Source: DAOVXM01 sp963746255 (lineage in GTDB: Bacteria; Chloroflexota; Anaerolineae; Anaerolineales; UBA4823). Taken from it: a stretch of DNA of 64,000 nucleotides. The notes under the pieces are model-generated. The model had not been told where the DNA came from. It saw only the letters and a list, made by a program, of their open reading frames with translations, and made no database searches. Shown here piece after piece: positions 9,230 to 17,927 of the stretch. Where the stretch lies: the NCBI GenBank assembly GCA_963746255.1, contig CAVVAJ010000007.1:310001-374000 (forward strand), given 5' to 3'. A program made the translations under genes and the position numbers. How positions within the stretch are numbered: position 1 is the stretch's first letter; each line of letters starts with the position of its first letter.

Positions 9230-10285
9230 ATGATTGCACCAGTTGTGCACATTTTACCTATAGCGACAATCCGACGCGAACAACTGCTCCCCGTGCCCGG
9301 GCGTTTAGTTGTCCGAAAAGGCCAGCATGTTAGTGCAACAGATGTAGTTGCTGAAGCAATTGTGAATCCAGAGCACATTATGTTGGACGTCACACAAGCG
9401 TTGGACGTTTCTGCAACTGAAGCCGATCGGCATATCTTGTGCAGCGCTGGAGCAGAGATCTCAAAGGGTGATGTGCTGGCTGGTCCGGTTGGGATTTTTC
9501 AGCGAGTTGTGCGATCACCATGTGATGGACAAGTAGTGGTTGCTGGATCCGGGCAAGTTTTACTGGAGGTTTCACAGTCGCCATTTCAATTGTTCGCCGG
9601 ATTATCCGGAACGATTGTTGATTTGGTCGGCGATCGTGGTGTGGTGGTAGAAACCGCAGGCGCGATCATCCAGGGTGTCTGGGGCAATGGAAAGGTTGAT
9701 TACGGTTTGTTGAAGGTGATGATCCAAGACTTAGGTGAGCAGTTAGAAGCCGCCCGTCTCGATGCAAGCATGCGGGGCGCAGTCGTGCTGGGTGGTCACT
9801 GTAGCCAACTAGAGCTTCTTACCGCGGCGGCTGAATTCCCCTTACGTGCGTTGATATTGACCAGCATCGATGTTGAGTTATTACCGCTCGCCGAGACAAT
9901 GCCTTACCCAATTATTGTTATACAAGGCTTCGGACGGAAGGCGATGAATAATGACGCATTCAAACTGCTCTCGACGAATGACCGCCGGGACGTAGTCGTA
10001 AATGCAGTTCGATGGGACCGCTTTAAAGGAGAGCGACCAGAGGTAATCATCGAATTACCAGCCTCCGGACAGCCGGCGATGCCTCGCGACAGCGAAATAT
10101 TTTCTACCAATCAACGTGTACACATTGTTAGAGCTCCGTACGCTGGTAAAGTTGGGACACTGGTCAGTATTTTGCCTGGAGTATCGCCCTTGCCCAATGG
10201 AATCTGCACTAAATCTGCCCACGTACGCCTAGAGCAGGGTGAGGAAGTTGTGGTACCATTAGCTAATTTAGAAGTTATTGCATGA
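9230..10285 (+). CDS. conserved protein of unknown function with biotinyl/KOW-like beta-rich segments
   Basis: 351 residues, soluble, rich in V, G and short beta-like stretches. Residues about 70-115 (AGAEISKGDVLAGPVGIFQR, then CDGQVVVAGSGQVLL) resemble a lipoyl/barrel-sandwich hybrid fold. The C-terminus (YAGKVGTLVSILPG, near 310) is KOW-like. No catalytic residues recognised. It follows the MutL-like ATPase gene by 67 bases and is probably its partner. Start ATG 9230 chosen; no strong ribosome site is visible. Confidence 0.65.
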   Translation: MIAPVVHILPIATIRREQLLPVPGRLVVRKGQHVSATDVVAEAIVNPEHIMLDVTQALDVSATEADRHILCSAGAEISKGDVLAGPVGIFQRVVRSPCDGQVVVAGSGQVLLEVSQSPFQLFAGLSGTIVDLVGDRGVVVETAGAIIQGVWGNGKVDYGLLKVMIQDLGEQLEAARLDASMRGAVVLGGHCSQLELLTAAAEFPLRALILTSIDVELLPLAETMPYPIIVIQGFGRKAMNNDAFKLLSTNDRRDVVVNAVRWDRFKGERPEVIIELPASGQPAMPRDSEIFSTNQRVHIVRAPYAGKVGTLVSILPGVSPLPNGICTKSAHVRLEQGEEVVVPLANLEVIA

Positions 10286-10377
10286 AGAATCAATGATAGA
10301 AGATATTGTTGTTATTCATCGTATGGATAGGTACGTAACGTTCTGAGGAACCCGGACCTTATCAGGAGGAGCGTGTC

Positions 10378-10959
10378 ATGGCATTCGAAGATATGGATAA
10401 CATGGAAGAGATGGATGATTTTGATGACATGGATTTCGATTTTGACGATGCACCACCCCCCGAGGAATTGAACAACCGGACATTTATTATCGTTGCTAGC
10501 ATTCTTGGTGCAATTGCGGTAATTGCTCTGATATGCATTGTCGTTTATGCTGCCGTTATCCGACCCCTAAATCAGAATAGCGATGCTACTCAGGTTGCTG
10601 ATCTCAATGCACAAAACACTGAAGTGGCTTTTCAAATTACCCAAACACTGCTGGCGAAATCCTTCACAAACACGCCTACGATAACGTATACTCCGCTGCC
10701 ACCAACCACGACATTGACTCCAACCCCTGTCGTCGCGGTACCAACAAATACGTCTGTCGTGGCGGAAGTCGGTGCACGTACGGCGACTGTTGCCGCTTTG
10801 CTTACTGAAGCTGCCTTAGCTCAAAAAACCCCCGTGCCGACCTCAACCGCGCTGCCATCCACCGGCTTTGCTGATGAGGTTGGGCTGCCGGGGTTGCTTG
10901 GTTTTGCTGTGCTGTTGATCACCGTCATATTCCTCGCCCGGCGATTACGGACCGCTTAA
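10378..10959 (+). CDS. surface protein with LPSTG sorting-like tail
   Basis: 193 residues. Order: a very acidic cytoplasmic N-terminus (MEEMDDFDDMDFDFDD), membrane segment about 34-58, a Thr/Pro-rich exported stretch (about 95-160), then LPSTG near residue 161, a hydrophobic helix (GLLGFAVLLITVIFLA) and a basic end (RRLRTA). LPXTG plus hydrophobic helix plus basic tail is the classical sortase signal of monoderm bacteria. The N-terminal membrane anchor is unusual for a sortase substrate. AGGAGG lies a few bases upstream of ATG 10378. Last gene of the operon. No sortase is in this window. Confidence 0.7.
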   Translation: MAFEDMDNMEEMDDFDDMDFDFDDAPPPEELNNRTFIIVASILGAIAVIALICIVVYAAVIRPLNQNSDATQVADLNAQNTEVAFQITQTLLAKSFTNTPTITYTPLPPTTTLTPTPVVAVPTNTSVVAEVGARTATVAALLTEAALAQKTPVPTSTALPSTGFADEVGLPGLLGFAVLLITVIFLARRLRTA

Positions 10960-11205
10960 TCACCATTTGGAAAGGCGTTTGGCATCCAACATCGTATACT
11001 CCCAACCTTACTGACGTGGAGGAAGTCGGATACCGATAGAAATCGAAGCAATAGGCTAGTGTTTTGTCAAGGATGAAAGTTCCACTAGATAACCGGGTTA
11101 AACACCCTTGACGAAGGTTAACGTGTTCCGTCTACACTCTATCTCACGAAACAATCAATTTTGACGTAACAATAGCTTCCCCCAAGCATACACACGAAAG
11201 ACATA
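10960..11205. other. intergenic region between convergent genes
   Basis: About 245 bases with no coding signal. It contains a loose inverted pair GTCAAGG/CCTTGAC (about 11057-11114), which may help end the + strand operon, but it has no T-run. Nothing else seen. Confidence 0.4.
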
Positions 11206-11240
11206 AAGCGGAGAGTGATGGTTTTGATCACTCTCCGCTT
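11206..11240 (-). terminator. rho-independent terminator of the phosphohexomutase gene
   Basis: Perfect 14-base-pair stem (11206-11219 with 11227-11240) and a 7-base loop. The stem starts with AAGCGG, so on the + strand it ends CCGCTT. It lies just past the stop of the - strand gene and may work in both directions. Confidence 0.75.
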
Positions 11241-11261
11241 CTGATTTAGACACCGTTTGAT

Positions 11262-12719
11262 TTAAGTCACCCCAGCTGCAATTTGTTCACCAAAGGCAAT
11301 CATACCGTCGACCATCTCTGGCGTGCGTCCCTCAGCATAGACTCTTAGGACTGGTTCAGTCCCGGAGGGCCGAATTAAGAGCCACGAATCATCGGCAATG
11401 ATGTATTTCACACCATCCACGGTGAGTATATCTTTGACCTTTCCCCCAGCGATTTTGGTTGGGGCGTTTTCTACTAGGTGCTGGGTCATCTTAGCCTTGG
11501 CGACAGGATGTTTTAAGCGCAGGTCGTTCCGTTGATAATATGCGGGACCGACATTCTTGAGTAGTTCTTCCACCAGTTCATTCAATGAACGTTTTGTGGT
11601 TGCGACCAACTCGATCAACAACAGCCCCATCAATATTCCATCCCCTTCCGGAATATGCCCGCGGATCGATATGCCGCCCGATTCTTCACCCCCGATCAAG
11701 ATATCTTCGTTTAACATGTGATCCGCAATATGGTTAAACCCAACCGGTGTCTCATACACTGGAAGCGCGTATTTTTCTGCCAATCTATCGATCATCCGGG
11801 TAGTGGAAACTGTCCGTACAATAGGACCGCGCCAGCCTCTGCTTTCTACCAGGTGGATTAACGCGAGCGCCATTATTTTATGCGGATCGACAAAGTTCCC
11901 CCGCTCATCCATTGCTCCAATCCGGTCGGCATCGCCATCGGTCGCTAGGCCGAAATCTCCCATATGCGTACTGATCGCTCCCGCTAGTGCGCCCAAATGC
12001 TTTTCAATCGGTTCGGGGTGAACTCCTCCAAAACCTGGGTTCATTTCCCCACGAATTTCTTGAACCTCGCATCCCGTTCCTTGCAGAATCCCTTTAAAGA
12101 CCCCGCGTCCCGAGCCATACATTGAATCCACAACAATTCTCTGTGGGTTATCGGCAATGACATCGAAATCGATTAATCCCCGCAGGTGTTCATAATATGC
12201 TGGCAGTGGATTAAAGCGTTTGATCAATTTGAGCTGGCGTGCCTGGTCATAATCCATGAGGTTTGGACCTCTTGCACGTTCTTCATTATCATTAAGGTAA
12301 ACCTCAACCTGGCGGCTTTGTTCCCTCAGTGCTGAGCCGCCGAAGGCGCCTTTGAGCTTGACCCCGTTATAGCGCGGTGCATTATGTGAGGCGGTGATCA
12401 TTACTCCTGCTGCTGCGCCTATATGACGGACTGTATAGGAGATTGCCGGTGTAGGTGCATCCGATTGGGTTAAATGAACCTTATAACCATTCGCTGCTAA
12501 AACACGGGCGACTTCAACCGCATAGCGGTCGGAAAGGAAGCGAGTATCGAAGCCAACCACGATCGACTTGGAAGGTTCCTTCTCCAGTGCAGTGCCATTA
12601 TTCCAGGTGCTGGAATTAACTGCATCCGCTATTGCCTGGGTAACCATGCGTAGATTATGGAAAGTGAAGGTATCCGATATAACCGCTCGCCAACCGTCAG
12701 TACCAAAATGAATTGGCAT
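11262..12719 (-). CDS. phosphoglucomutase/phosphomannomutase family protein
   Basis: 485 residues; interconverts hexose 1- and 6-phosphates, feeding polysaccharide and nucleotide-sugar synthesis; cytoplasmic. Seen in order: FGTDGWRA at the N-terminus, active-site serine loop TASHNAP (about residue 109), metal-binding loop DGDADRIGAMD (about 260), sugar-binding loop GGEESGGIS (about 345) and phosphate-binding loop RPSGTEPVLRVYAE near the C-terminus. Length is normal for the alpha-D-phosphohexomutase superfamily. Substrate (glucose or mannose) cannot be settled from the sequence. Single gene followed by a strong terminator. Confidence 0.92.
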   Translation of the reverse strand: MPIHFGTDGWRAVISDTFTFHNLRMVTQAIADAVNSSTWNNGTALEKEPSKSIVVGFDTRFLSDRYAVEVARVLAANGYKVHLTQSDAPTPAISYTVRHIGAAAGVMITASHNAPRYNGVKLKGAFGGSALREQSRQVEVYLNDNEERARGPNLMDYDQARQLKLIKRFNPLPAYYEHLRGLIDFDVIADNPQRIVVDSMYGSGRGVFKGILQGTGCEVQEIRGEMNPGFGGVHPEPIEKHLGALAGAISTHMGDFGLATDGDADRIGAMDERGNFVDPHKIMALALIHLVESRGWRGPIVRTVSTTRMIDRLAEKYALPVYETPVGFNHIADHMLNEDILIGGEESGGISIRGHIPEGDGILMGLLLIELVATTKRSLNELVEELLKNVGPAYYQRNDLRLKHPVAKAKMTQHLVENAPTKIAGGKVKDILTVDGVKYIIADDSWLLIRPSGTEPVLRVYAEGRTPEMVDGMIAFGEQIAAGVT

Positions 12720-12890
12720 TAATCTCTCCTTGATATTAAAATGGGAATAAATTTTATCACTTCATAGCCATAAAGGGAACGCGTACTGTTCGTTTTTGGC
12801 ACCCATACTTTATGCAATGTTGAGGTATGGTCTGGAATATGCACCTCTTTGAGGGCTGCAGGCAAGCCGAAAAACAGGAACAGTTCGTGC

Positions 12891-12896
12891 TACAAT
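12891..12896 (+). promoter_or_regulatory. -10 box six bases before a start codon (leaderless promoter)
   Basis: TACAAT at 12891-12896, six bases before ATG 12903, with no Shine-Dalgarno sequence. This is the same geometry as at elp3 and its divergent neighbour, and suggests a leaderless transcript. Confidence 0.5.
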
Positions 12897-12902
12897 TTCG
12901 AT

Positions 12903-14642
12903 ATGGCTGAGGATTTAATCCCACAAATTGCTGCGTTGCTCAAGGGACATTACTTGTTTCGTGGTCTCGATGAGGCACAAATAGCCCATGTAGTCACTCG
13001 ATTTACTCCAACCATATATCAGGCTGGAGATGTAATCTACCGCCAGGGTAGTGTCGGGGATAGTTTCTTTATCGTCTATCAAGGCAGTTTACGAACCAGC
13101 TCTATGGATCGCGGCAAAGAACGCCACGTTGATATATTCAACACAGGTGATTACTTCGGTGAAGACGCGCTTGTCTTGGACAAACCGCGTACTTTCTCGG
13201 TGGAAGCGCTATCTGAATCAATCCTGCTTCGTCTGGATCGTGAACCATTTTTTAGGCTCCTAGAAATGTTCCCGCAGGTGAGGCTAAATCTCTCCGCGAG
13301 TGCTGAAAGCCGCACCCTTGTTCAATCTGGAAAATTTGATTGGATTGCAGGGGATGAGGTCATTTATTTAATATCGCGTAAACATGTATTCTTTCTTTGG
13401 GCAGCTTTGGTCTTACCAATTTGTATTGGTTTGCTGGCCGTGTTTTTGCTTGGATATGGTTTTGGACTCGTAAGTGGGGGGCAATTATCCATATCAGCCA
13501 TCGCAGTTGGCGGCATCGCTGCATTGGTTGCTCTTTTATGGGGGATCTGGAACTGGATTAATTGGGGAAATGATTATTACATAGTTACCAACCGGCGCGT
13601 ATTATGGACGGAGAAGGTAGTCGGTTTGTATTCAAGCAGTCGTGAAGCACCGCTACCCCAGGTCCTAGCAGTCAATGTGAGCAGCACATGGTTGGGACGC
13701 AAGATCGGGTTTGGGAATGTAGAAGTTCGTACATACACCGGCGGTATTTTCATGCGCAAAATGGCTAAACCAAACCTGTTCGCCAAGTTTGTTCAAGGGT
13801 TCCAAGTCCGTGCTTATCAATTTGAGAAGCGCAATGACGCAGAAAAAATGGAACAGGCGTTGCGGTTGCGTTTGGGCATGGATGCTCCAGATGACCAAGG
13901 TATTCCTCCCGTGGACTATTACGATAACGGTGCTCCGCCTTATGTTGAAGACCAGACAAAGGATGAGATCCAACCATCGCCAATTGAGACATTCCTGAAG
14001 GTCCGTTACGAACAAAACGGCATTATTACTTATCGTAAACACTGGCTCTTGCTCTTCCGGAAAACCTGGTTGCCCACGCTGTGCCTATTTATAACGCTTG
14101 GTCTTGCAGCAGTAATTGTTCAAGGGGCATGGTCGGGCGGCATGGCGGTCTCTACGGGGCTGTCCCTGTCCCTGTTTTTTGGGTTTTTATTTGTGATATT
14201 TCTGGGTTGGTGGGCTTATCGATATATCGATTGGAGCAATGATATTTATCAGCTTACTCCAGAACAAATACGCGATATCGAACGCAAACCTTTAGGTGAT
14301 GAAATCAAAAAAACGGCGCCATTGGATTCAATTCTTAGCCTTGAACACTCGCGCGATGGTATTTTTCAGCTGATCTTTAACTATGGGAATGTGATGATTA
14401 GTGTGGGCCAAACGGAGTTTGTCTTTCGCGGGGTTTACAATCCTGATCAGGTTCACCATGATGTGGCTGATCATATCGAAGCTCTCGCTCGTAGAAAACG
14501 CGAAGCGGCATCTGATGAAGAGCGCGATCGAATGGTGGACTGGCTGCTTACATATCGTAGACAAACAGAATTATTAGAAGAGATTGAGAAAAACCCTGAC
14601 AAAGAGGAGAATTCAGGTAAAATTGATAATGAATATTTTTAG
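12903..14642 (+). CDS. cyclic-nucleotide-binding-domain membrane protein with bPH2 (PH-like) domains
   Basis: 579 residues from ATG 12903. An open frame continues 18 codons upstream, but the -10 box sits inside that extension, so the shorter form is preferred. Residues about 12-130: cNMP-binding (Crp-like) fold (LFRGLDEAQIAHVV, then FGEDALVLDKPRTFSVEAL). Then a membrane-segment pair (about 165-225) followed by a bacterial PH-like domain with NDYYIVTNRRVLWTEKVVG. A second membrane pair (about 380-440) and a second PH-like domain follow (LTPEQIRDIERKPLG, then GNVMISVGQTEFVFRGV). The tail is charged and coiled-coil-like. No HTH domain, so not a transcription factor. Probable membrane sensor or scaffold; ligand unknown. 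Confidence 0.8.
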   Translation: MAEDLIPQIAALLKGHYLFRGLDEAQIAHVVTRFTPTIYQAGDVIYRQGSVGDSFFIVYQGSLRTSSMDRGKERHVDIFNTGDYFGEDALVLDKPRTFSVEALSESILLRLDREPFFRLLEMFPQVRLNLSASAESRTLVQSGKFDWIAGDEVIYLISRKHVFFLWAALVLPICIGLLAVFLLGYGFGLVSGGQLSISAIAVGGIAALVALLWGIWNWINWGNDYYIVTNRRVLWTEKVVGLYSSSREAPLPQVLAVNVSSTWLGRKIGFGNVEVRTYTGGIFMRKMAKPNLFAKFVQGFQVRAYQFEKRNDAEKMEQALRLRLGMDAPDDQGIPPVDYYDNGAPPYVEDQTKDEIQPSPIETFLKVRYEQNGIITYRKHWLLLFRKTWLPTLCLFITLGLAAVIVQGAWSGGMAVSTGLSLSLFFGFLFVIFLGWWAYRYIDWSNDIYQLTPEQIRDIERKPLGDEIKKTAPLDSILSLEHSRDGIFQLIFNYGNVMISVGQTEFVFRGVYNPDQVHHDVADHIEALARRKREAASDEERDRMVDWLLTYRRQTELLEEIEKNPDKEENSGKIDNEYF

Positions 14643-14661
14643 CATTCGATAAGAGGCTTAG

Positions 14662-15174
14662 ATGGCATTACGTGAAATTGTGACCCACCCTGATCCGGTG
14701 CTTCGGCGTAAAGCACGCAAAGTAACTGATTTTGGTCCAGGATTACAGGAGTTGATTGATGATATGGTTGAGACCATGCGTACAGCGCCGGGAGTCGGTT
14801 TGGCTGCCCCTCAGGTGGATACATCAATTCAGCTGATTGTGGTCGAGTTTGGCGACGAAGAGGTTGACGAAATCCCTCCAAAGCTATATACCGTGGTCAA
14901 CCCAGAAATCGTCAAGCCCTCCGCTGAAACGGAAATAGGGACGGAAGGTTGCCTATCGATCCCTGGATTTGTGGGTGATGTTGAACGACCAGTATCAGTC
15001 ACCTTGAAAGGGCAGAACCGTCATGGTCAACCGCTAAAGATCAAAGCACACGGTTGGTTGGCGCGTATTTTCCAGCACGAAGTCGATCATCTAAATGGCA
15101 TATTGTTTATTGATCGAGCTGAGGATGTGTATCGGCTAGAAGAGGACCAGGCGCAGTATGCACCAGCTGATTGA
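14662..15174 (+). CDS. def: peptide deformylase
   Basis: 170 residues; removes the N-formyl group from nascent proteins using a metal centre. All three family motifs are visible: GVGLAAPQV, EGCLSIPG (metal-ligand cysteine) and QHEVDHLNG (HExxH metal ligands and catalytic Glu). The start ATG is 19 bases after the previous gene. A terminator hairpin follows at 15233, so def ends its transcript. Confidence 0.97.
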   Translation: MALREIVTHPDPVLRRKARKVTDFGPGLQELIDDMVETMRTAPGVGLAAPQVDTSIQLIVVEFGDEEVDEIPPKLYTVVNPEIVKPSAETEIGTEGCLSIPGFVGDVERPVSVTLKGQNRHGQPLKIKAHGWLARIFQHEVDHLNGILFIDRAEDVYRLEEDQAQYAPAD

Positions 15175-15232
15175 TAAGGTCTGACATTTCCATTTCCCAG
15201 ATTTCAAGTAAAATGTTGGTGTAAATATTAAT

Positions 15233-15264
15233 GCCACGGAGTGATAACCCCGTGGCTTTTATTT
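15233..15264 (+). terminator. terminator after def, immediately before recF
   Basis: Stem GCCACGG (15233-15239) with CCGTGGC (15250-15256), followed by TTTTATTT. It ends only about 10 bases before the recF start codon, so recF either has very little leader or receives read-through. Confidence 0.7.
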
Positions 15265-15273
15265 GGCATTATT

Positions 15274-16500
15274 ATGCATCTCACAAGACTATCACTTACT
15301 AACTTTCGTAACTATGCTCGTCTAGACATCCCTGTACCTCAAGGGGTCGTTTTGTTGGTTGGCGGCAATGCTCAGGGAAAGACGAGCTTGCTCGAGGCCA
15401 TTTATTTTTTGGCAACATTCGTATCTTTCAGTGCCATCGCTGAGCGCCAGTTGATTAATTTCTTGGCTGGGCGTGAAGACCTGGCCGTATGCCGCATCGT
15501 CGCAGAATTCTGTATGACAACAGCAGGGACCGAAAGCCGGCACAAGTTAGAGGTGCGGTTGATCCAAGAGACGAATGGAGTTGGGAACCGCTCGCGCTAT
15601 AAGAAGGACATACTAATTGATAATGTCCCTAGCAAAGTGAGCGATTCGGTCGGCTTTTTTAATGCTGTATTGTTCTTGCCTCATACGATGCGCGTTATCG
15701 AAGGCGCGCCGGAAGATCGCCGCCGGTATATGAACCTGACTCTCGCTCAGGTTGTTCCGGATTATGCGGCTGCACTATCAACCTATTCACGAGCATTAAC
15801 ACAGCGTAATGCCCTATTGAAGCAAATCAAAGACCGCAATAGTGATCCCAATCAACTTACTTTTTGGGATGAACAATTGTCATTTTCGGGCGCCAAAATT
15901 ATCCATGCCCGGATTCAGGCTATCCAAGAATTAGGGCACTCCGCAGCTGTGGTTCACCATCAATTGACCCGGGGCGAGGAGGTTTTGCGGTTATCCTATG
16001 AGCCCGCCTATGACCCGTTGTTCAAACCGCAAGACCAGTACGCATTACCTATTGATGCGCCAGTGGATCGCACAGGGATATCCATTCGTGAAATTCAAGA
16101 TGGCTTGCATGAACGTTTGGAAACATTGCGGATTGAAGAAATAACCCGTGGGGTTACTACGATCGGACCCCACCGTGATGACTTGCGTTTCCTCAGCAAT
16201 GGTCTGGATTTGGGTATCTACGGGTCGAGAGGCCAAACCAGGACCGCGGTTTTGGCATTAAAACTAACCGAAGTAGATTGGATGAAGGAGAAGACTGGTC
16301 AATGGCCGGTGTTGTTGCTGGATGAAGTATTAGCTGAACTCGACACTTTACGGCGATCAGATTTGTTAGAGCGTCTTATATCCTTTGATCAAGCCATCCT
16401 TACCACCACGGATCTCGATTTATTTGACAACGAATTTGTTGAACGAGCGAATACTTGGCGTATTCAATCTGGTAGTGTCATAGAGCAAGTTGGCAGATGA
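15274..16500 (+). CDS. recF: DNA replication and repair protein RecF
   Basis: 408 residues from ATG 15274. The frame is open 11 codons further upstream, but that stretch is the def terminator. RecF binds gapped DNA and helps load RecA. Seen: N-terminal LTRLSLTNFRNYA, Walker A GGNAQGKTS, ABC-type signature region near GPHRDDLRF/SRGQTRT, and Walker B LLLDEVLAELD. Unlike many bacteria it is not next to dnaN or gyrB here. It abuts a MOSC gene. Confidence 0.95.
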   Translation: MHLTRLSLTNFRNYARLDIPVPQGVVLLVGGNAQGKTSLLEAIYFLATFVSFSAIAERQLINFLAGREDLAVCRIVAEFCMTTAGTESRHKLEVRLIQETNGVGNRSRYKKDILIDNVPSKVSDSVGFFNAVLFLPHTMRVIEGAPEDRRRYMNLTLAQVVPDYAAALSTYSRALTQRNALLKQIKDRNSDPNQLTFWDEQLSFSGAKIIHARIQAIQELGHSAAVVHHQLTRGEEVLRLSYEPAYDPLFKPQDQYALPIDAPVDRTGISIREIQDGLHERLETLRIEEITRGVTTIGPHRDDLRFLSNGLDLGIYGSRGQTRTAVLALKLTEVDWMKEKTGQWPVLLLDEVLAELDTLRRSDLLERLISFDQAILTTTDLDLFDNEFVERANTWRIQSGSVIEQVGR

Positions 16501-16507
16501 TTTTCTC

Positions 16508-17002
16508 ATGGATACTATTACTCCGCTGCGTTCCGGCAGGATATTCCAGATTAATATCTCGAATGGGGGTGTTCCCAAAAGGGCTGTTCCATCGGCTGCC
16601 ATTTCAATAAATGGTTTGGTCGGAGATCTTCAGCGCAATTTACGGGTTCATGGTGGACCAGATCGAGCCGTATGTATTTATTCCTTGGAGCGAATCCAAT
16701 CCCTGCAGGCCGAGATGCACCCGCTCTACCCGGGGGCGATAGGGGAAAACTTAACGATTTCTGGACTTGATTGGACAATCGTATCTCTTGAATCAAGGTT
16801 TGTTATTGGGAGAGACGTTATCTTACAGGTAACCGAATTTACTTCACCGTGTAAATCAATTGCGAGGGCATTTTTCGATCAACAAGTGGAAAGAGTCTCT
16901 CATACTGAATACCCCGGTTGGTCACGGGTCTATGCCAGAGTACTCTCTCCGGGGACGATCCGGACAGCAGATATCGTATTGTTGGAAAATTACCTGCAGT
17001 GA
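16508..17002 (+). CDS. MOSC-domain protein
   Basis: 164 residues from ATG 16508; an in-frame TTG at 16490, overlapping the recF stop, is an alternative. The MOSC fold (molybdenum cofactor sulfurase C-terminal-like; YiiM/YuaD type) is shown by HGGPDRAVCIYS, PGAIGENLTISGLDW and FTSPCKSI, the last carrying the conserved cysteine. Stand-alone MOSC proteins are associated with delivery or transfer of sulfur on cofactors; the substrate here is unknown. No ribosome site is visible, so it may be translated by coupling to recF. Confidence 0.85.
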   Translation: MDTITPLRSGRIFQINISNGGVPKRAVPSAAISINGLVGDLQRNLRVHGGPDRAVCIYSLERIQSLQAEMHPLYPGAIGENLTISGLDWTIVSLESRFVIGRDVILQVTEFTSPCKSIARAFFDQQVERVSHTEYPGWSRVYARVLSPGTIRTADIVLLENYLQ

Positions 17003-17009
17003 GTTTTGT

Positions 17010-17726
17010 TTAGATCTGTAGTGGTTTTTTTGCCGGTGCCCCAACACGGCGGGGGTATTTATGAGGAGTTGCTGCAACTTTGTCAATTACAACTAAGTAG
17101 CGCTGGTCTGCGACACCCGGTAAACTTATCGGCAATAATTTTTGTAGATGTCCGCCAAGTACCTTGATGGCGTACTCGGCATTCTGGGTTTCCGCTGGTG
17201 CGTTTTCACCTTTCATTGCCAAGACTTTCCCACCGATTGCCGCGAGAGGTAAGAGGAACTCCATCAGAACCGGCATGATTGCGACTGCGCGTGCAATAGC
17301 CCAATCGTATTGTTCGCGGTGAGCAGCATTTTGGCCAATGTTTTCAGCGCGATCTTGGATGATTTCTACATCCGTCAAGCCCAATTCATCTACGATATAT
17401 TGGCAGAAATCAGTTTTCTTGCGCACAGAATCCACGAGGGTTAATCTCATTCGCGGGAAAATGATTTTCAGCGGCAGCCCGGGGAAACCAGCACCGGTAC
17501 CTATATCGATTACACGCTCCATAGTAGTATCTTGCATCGCCCGATAGCAGGTGAGCGAATCAAGAAAGTGCTTGGTGCGAATCTTCTCGGGTTCGTCAAC
17601 CGCGGTCAGGTTTACACGGGTGTTCCACTCAACCAATGTGCGCTCATATGTTGCGAGATTGGACAACTGCTTGGGGGTAAGAGTGATACTCACATATTCT
17701 TGGATTGCCACAAGGAAGTCACTCAT
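17010..17726 (-). CDS. rsmG: 16S rRNA (guanine527-N7)-methyltransferase
   Basis: 238 residues from ATG 17726. SAM-dependent methylation of G527 of 16S rRNA. Seen: the N-terminal GidB helix region with VEWNTRVNLTAV, SAM motif I VIDIGTGAGFPGLPLKI, LVDSVRKKTDF and the YDWAIARAVA motif. A -10 box (TATAAT on the - strand, 17740-17735) lies eight bases before the start with no Shine-Dalgarno site, suggesting a leaderless message. Convergent with the MOSC gene, seven bases apart. Confidence 0.95.
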   Translation of the reverse strand: MSDFLVAIQEYVSITLTPKQLSNLATYERTLVEWNTRVNLTAVDEPEKIRTKHFLDSLTCYRAMQDTTMERVIDIGTGAGFPGLPLKIIFPRMRLTLVDSVRKKTDFCQYIVDELGLTDVEIIQDRAENIGQNAAHREQYDWAIARAVAIMPVLMEFLLPLAAIGGKVLAMKGENAPAETQNAEYAIKVLGGHLQKLLPISLPGVADQRYLVVIDKVAATPHKYPRRVGAPAKKPLQI

Positions 17727-17880
17727 AACGAGCAATTATACTCGTGAGGATAACCACCTAACCAGAATCCCCCCACTCTTTCACAAAAGGATGAGGTGAA
17801 TTCTTCTAGATGTTATTGATTCGTGGGATGTAGGATTCTCCTATCCACACATTTATCGTATGGATGTATGGAGGAAATTC

Positions 17881-17917
17881 CTAAACTCCAATCCTAGTGG
17901 CTAGGATTGGAGTTTAG
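17881..17917 (-). terminator. strong hairpin after the DUF4349 gene
   Basis: Perfect 17-base-pair inverted repeat (17881-17897 with 17901-17917) and a three-base loop TGG, starting ten bases past the stop of the - strand lipoprotein gene. No clear T-run, but the stem is very stable. Confidence 0.65.
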
Positions 17918-17927
17918 TTAACAACCG

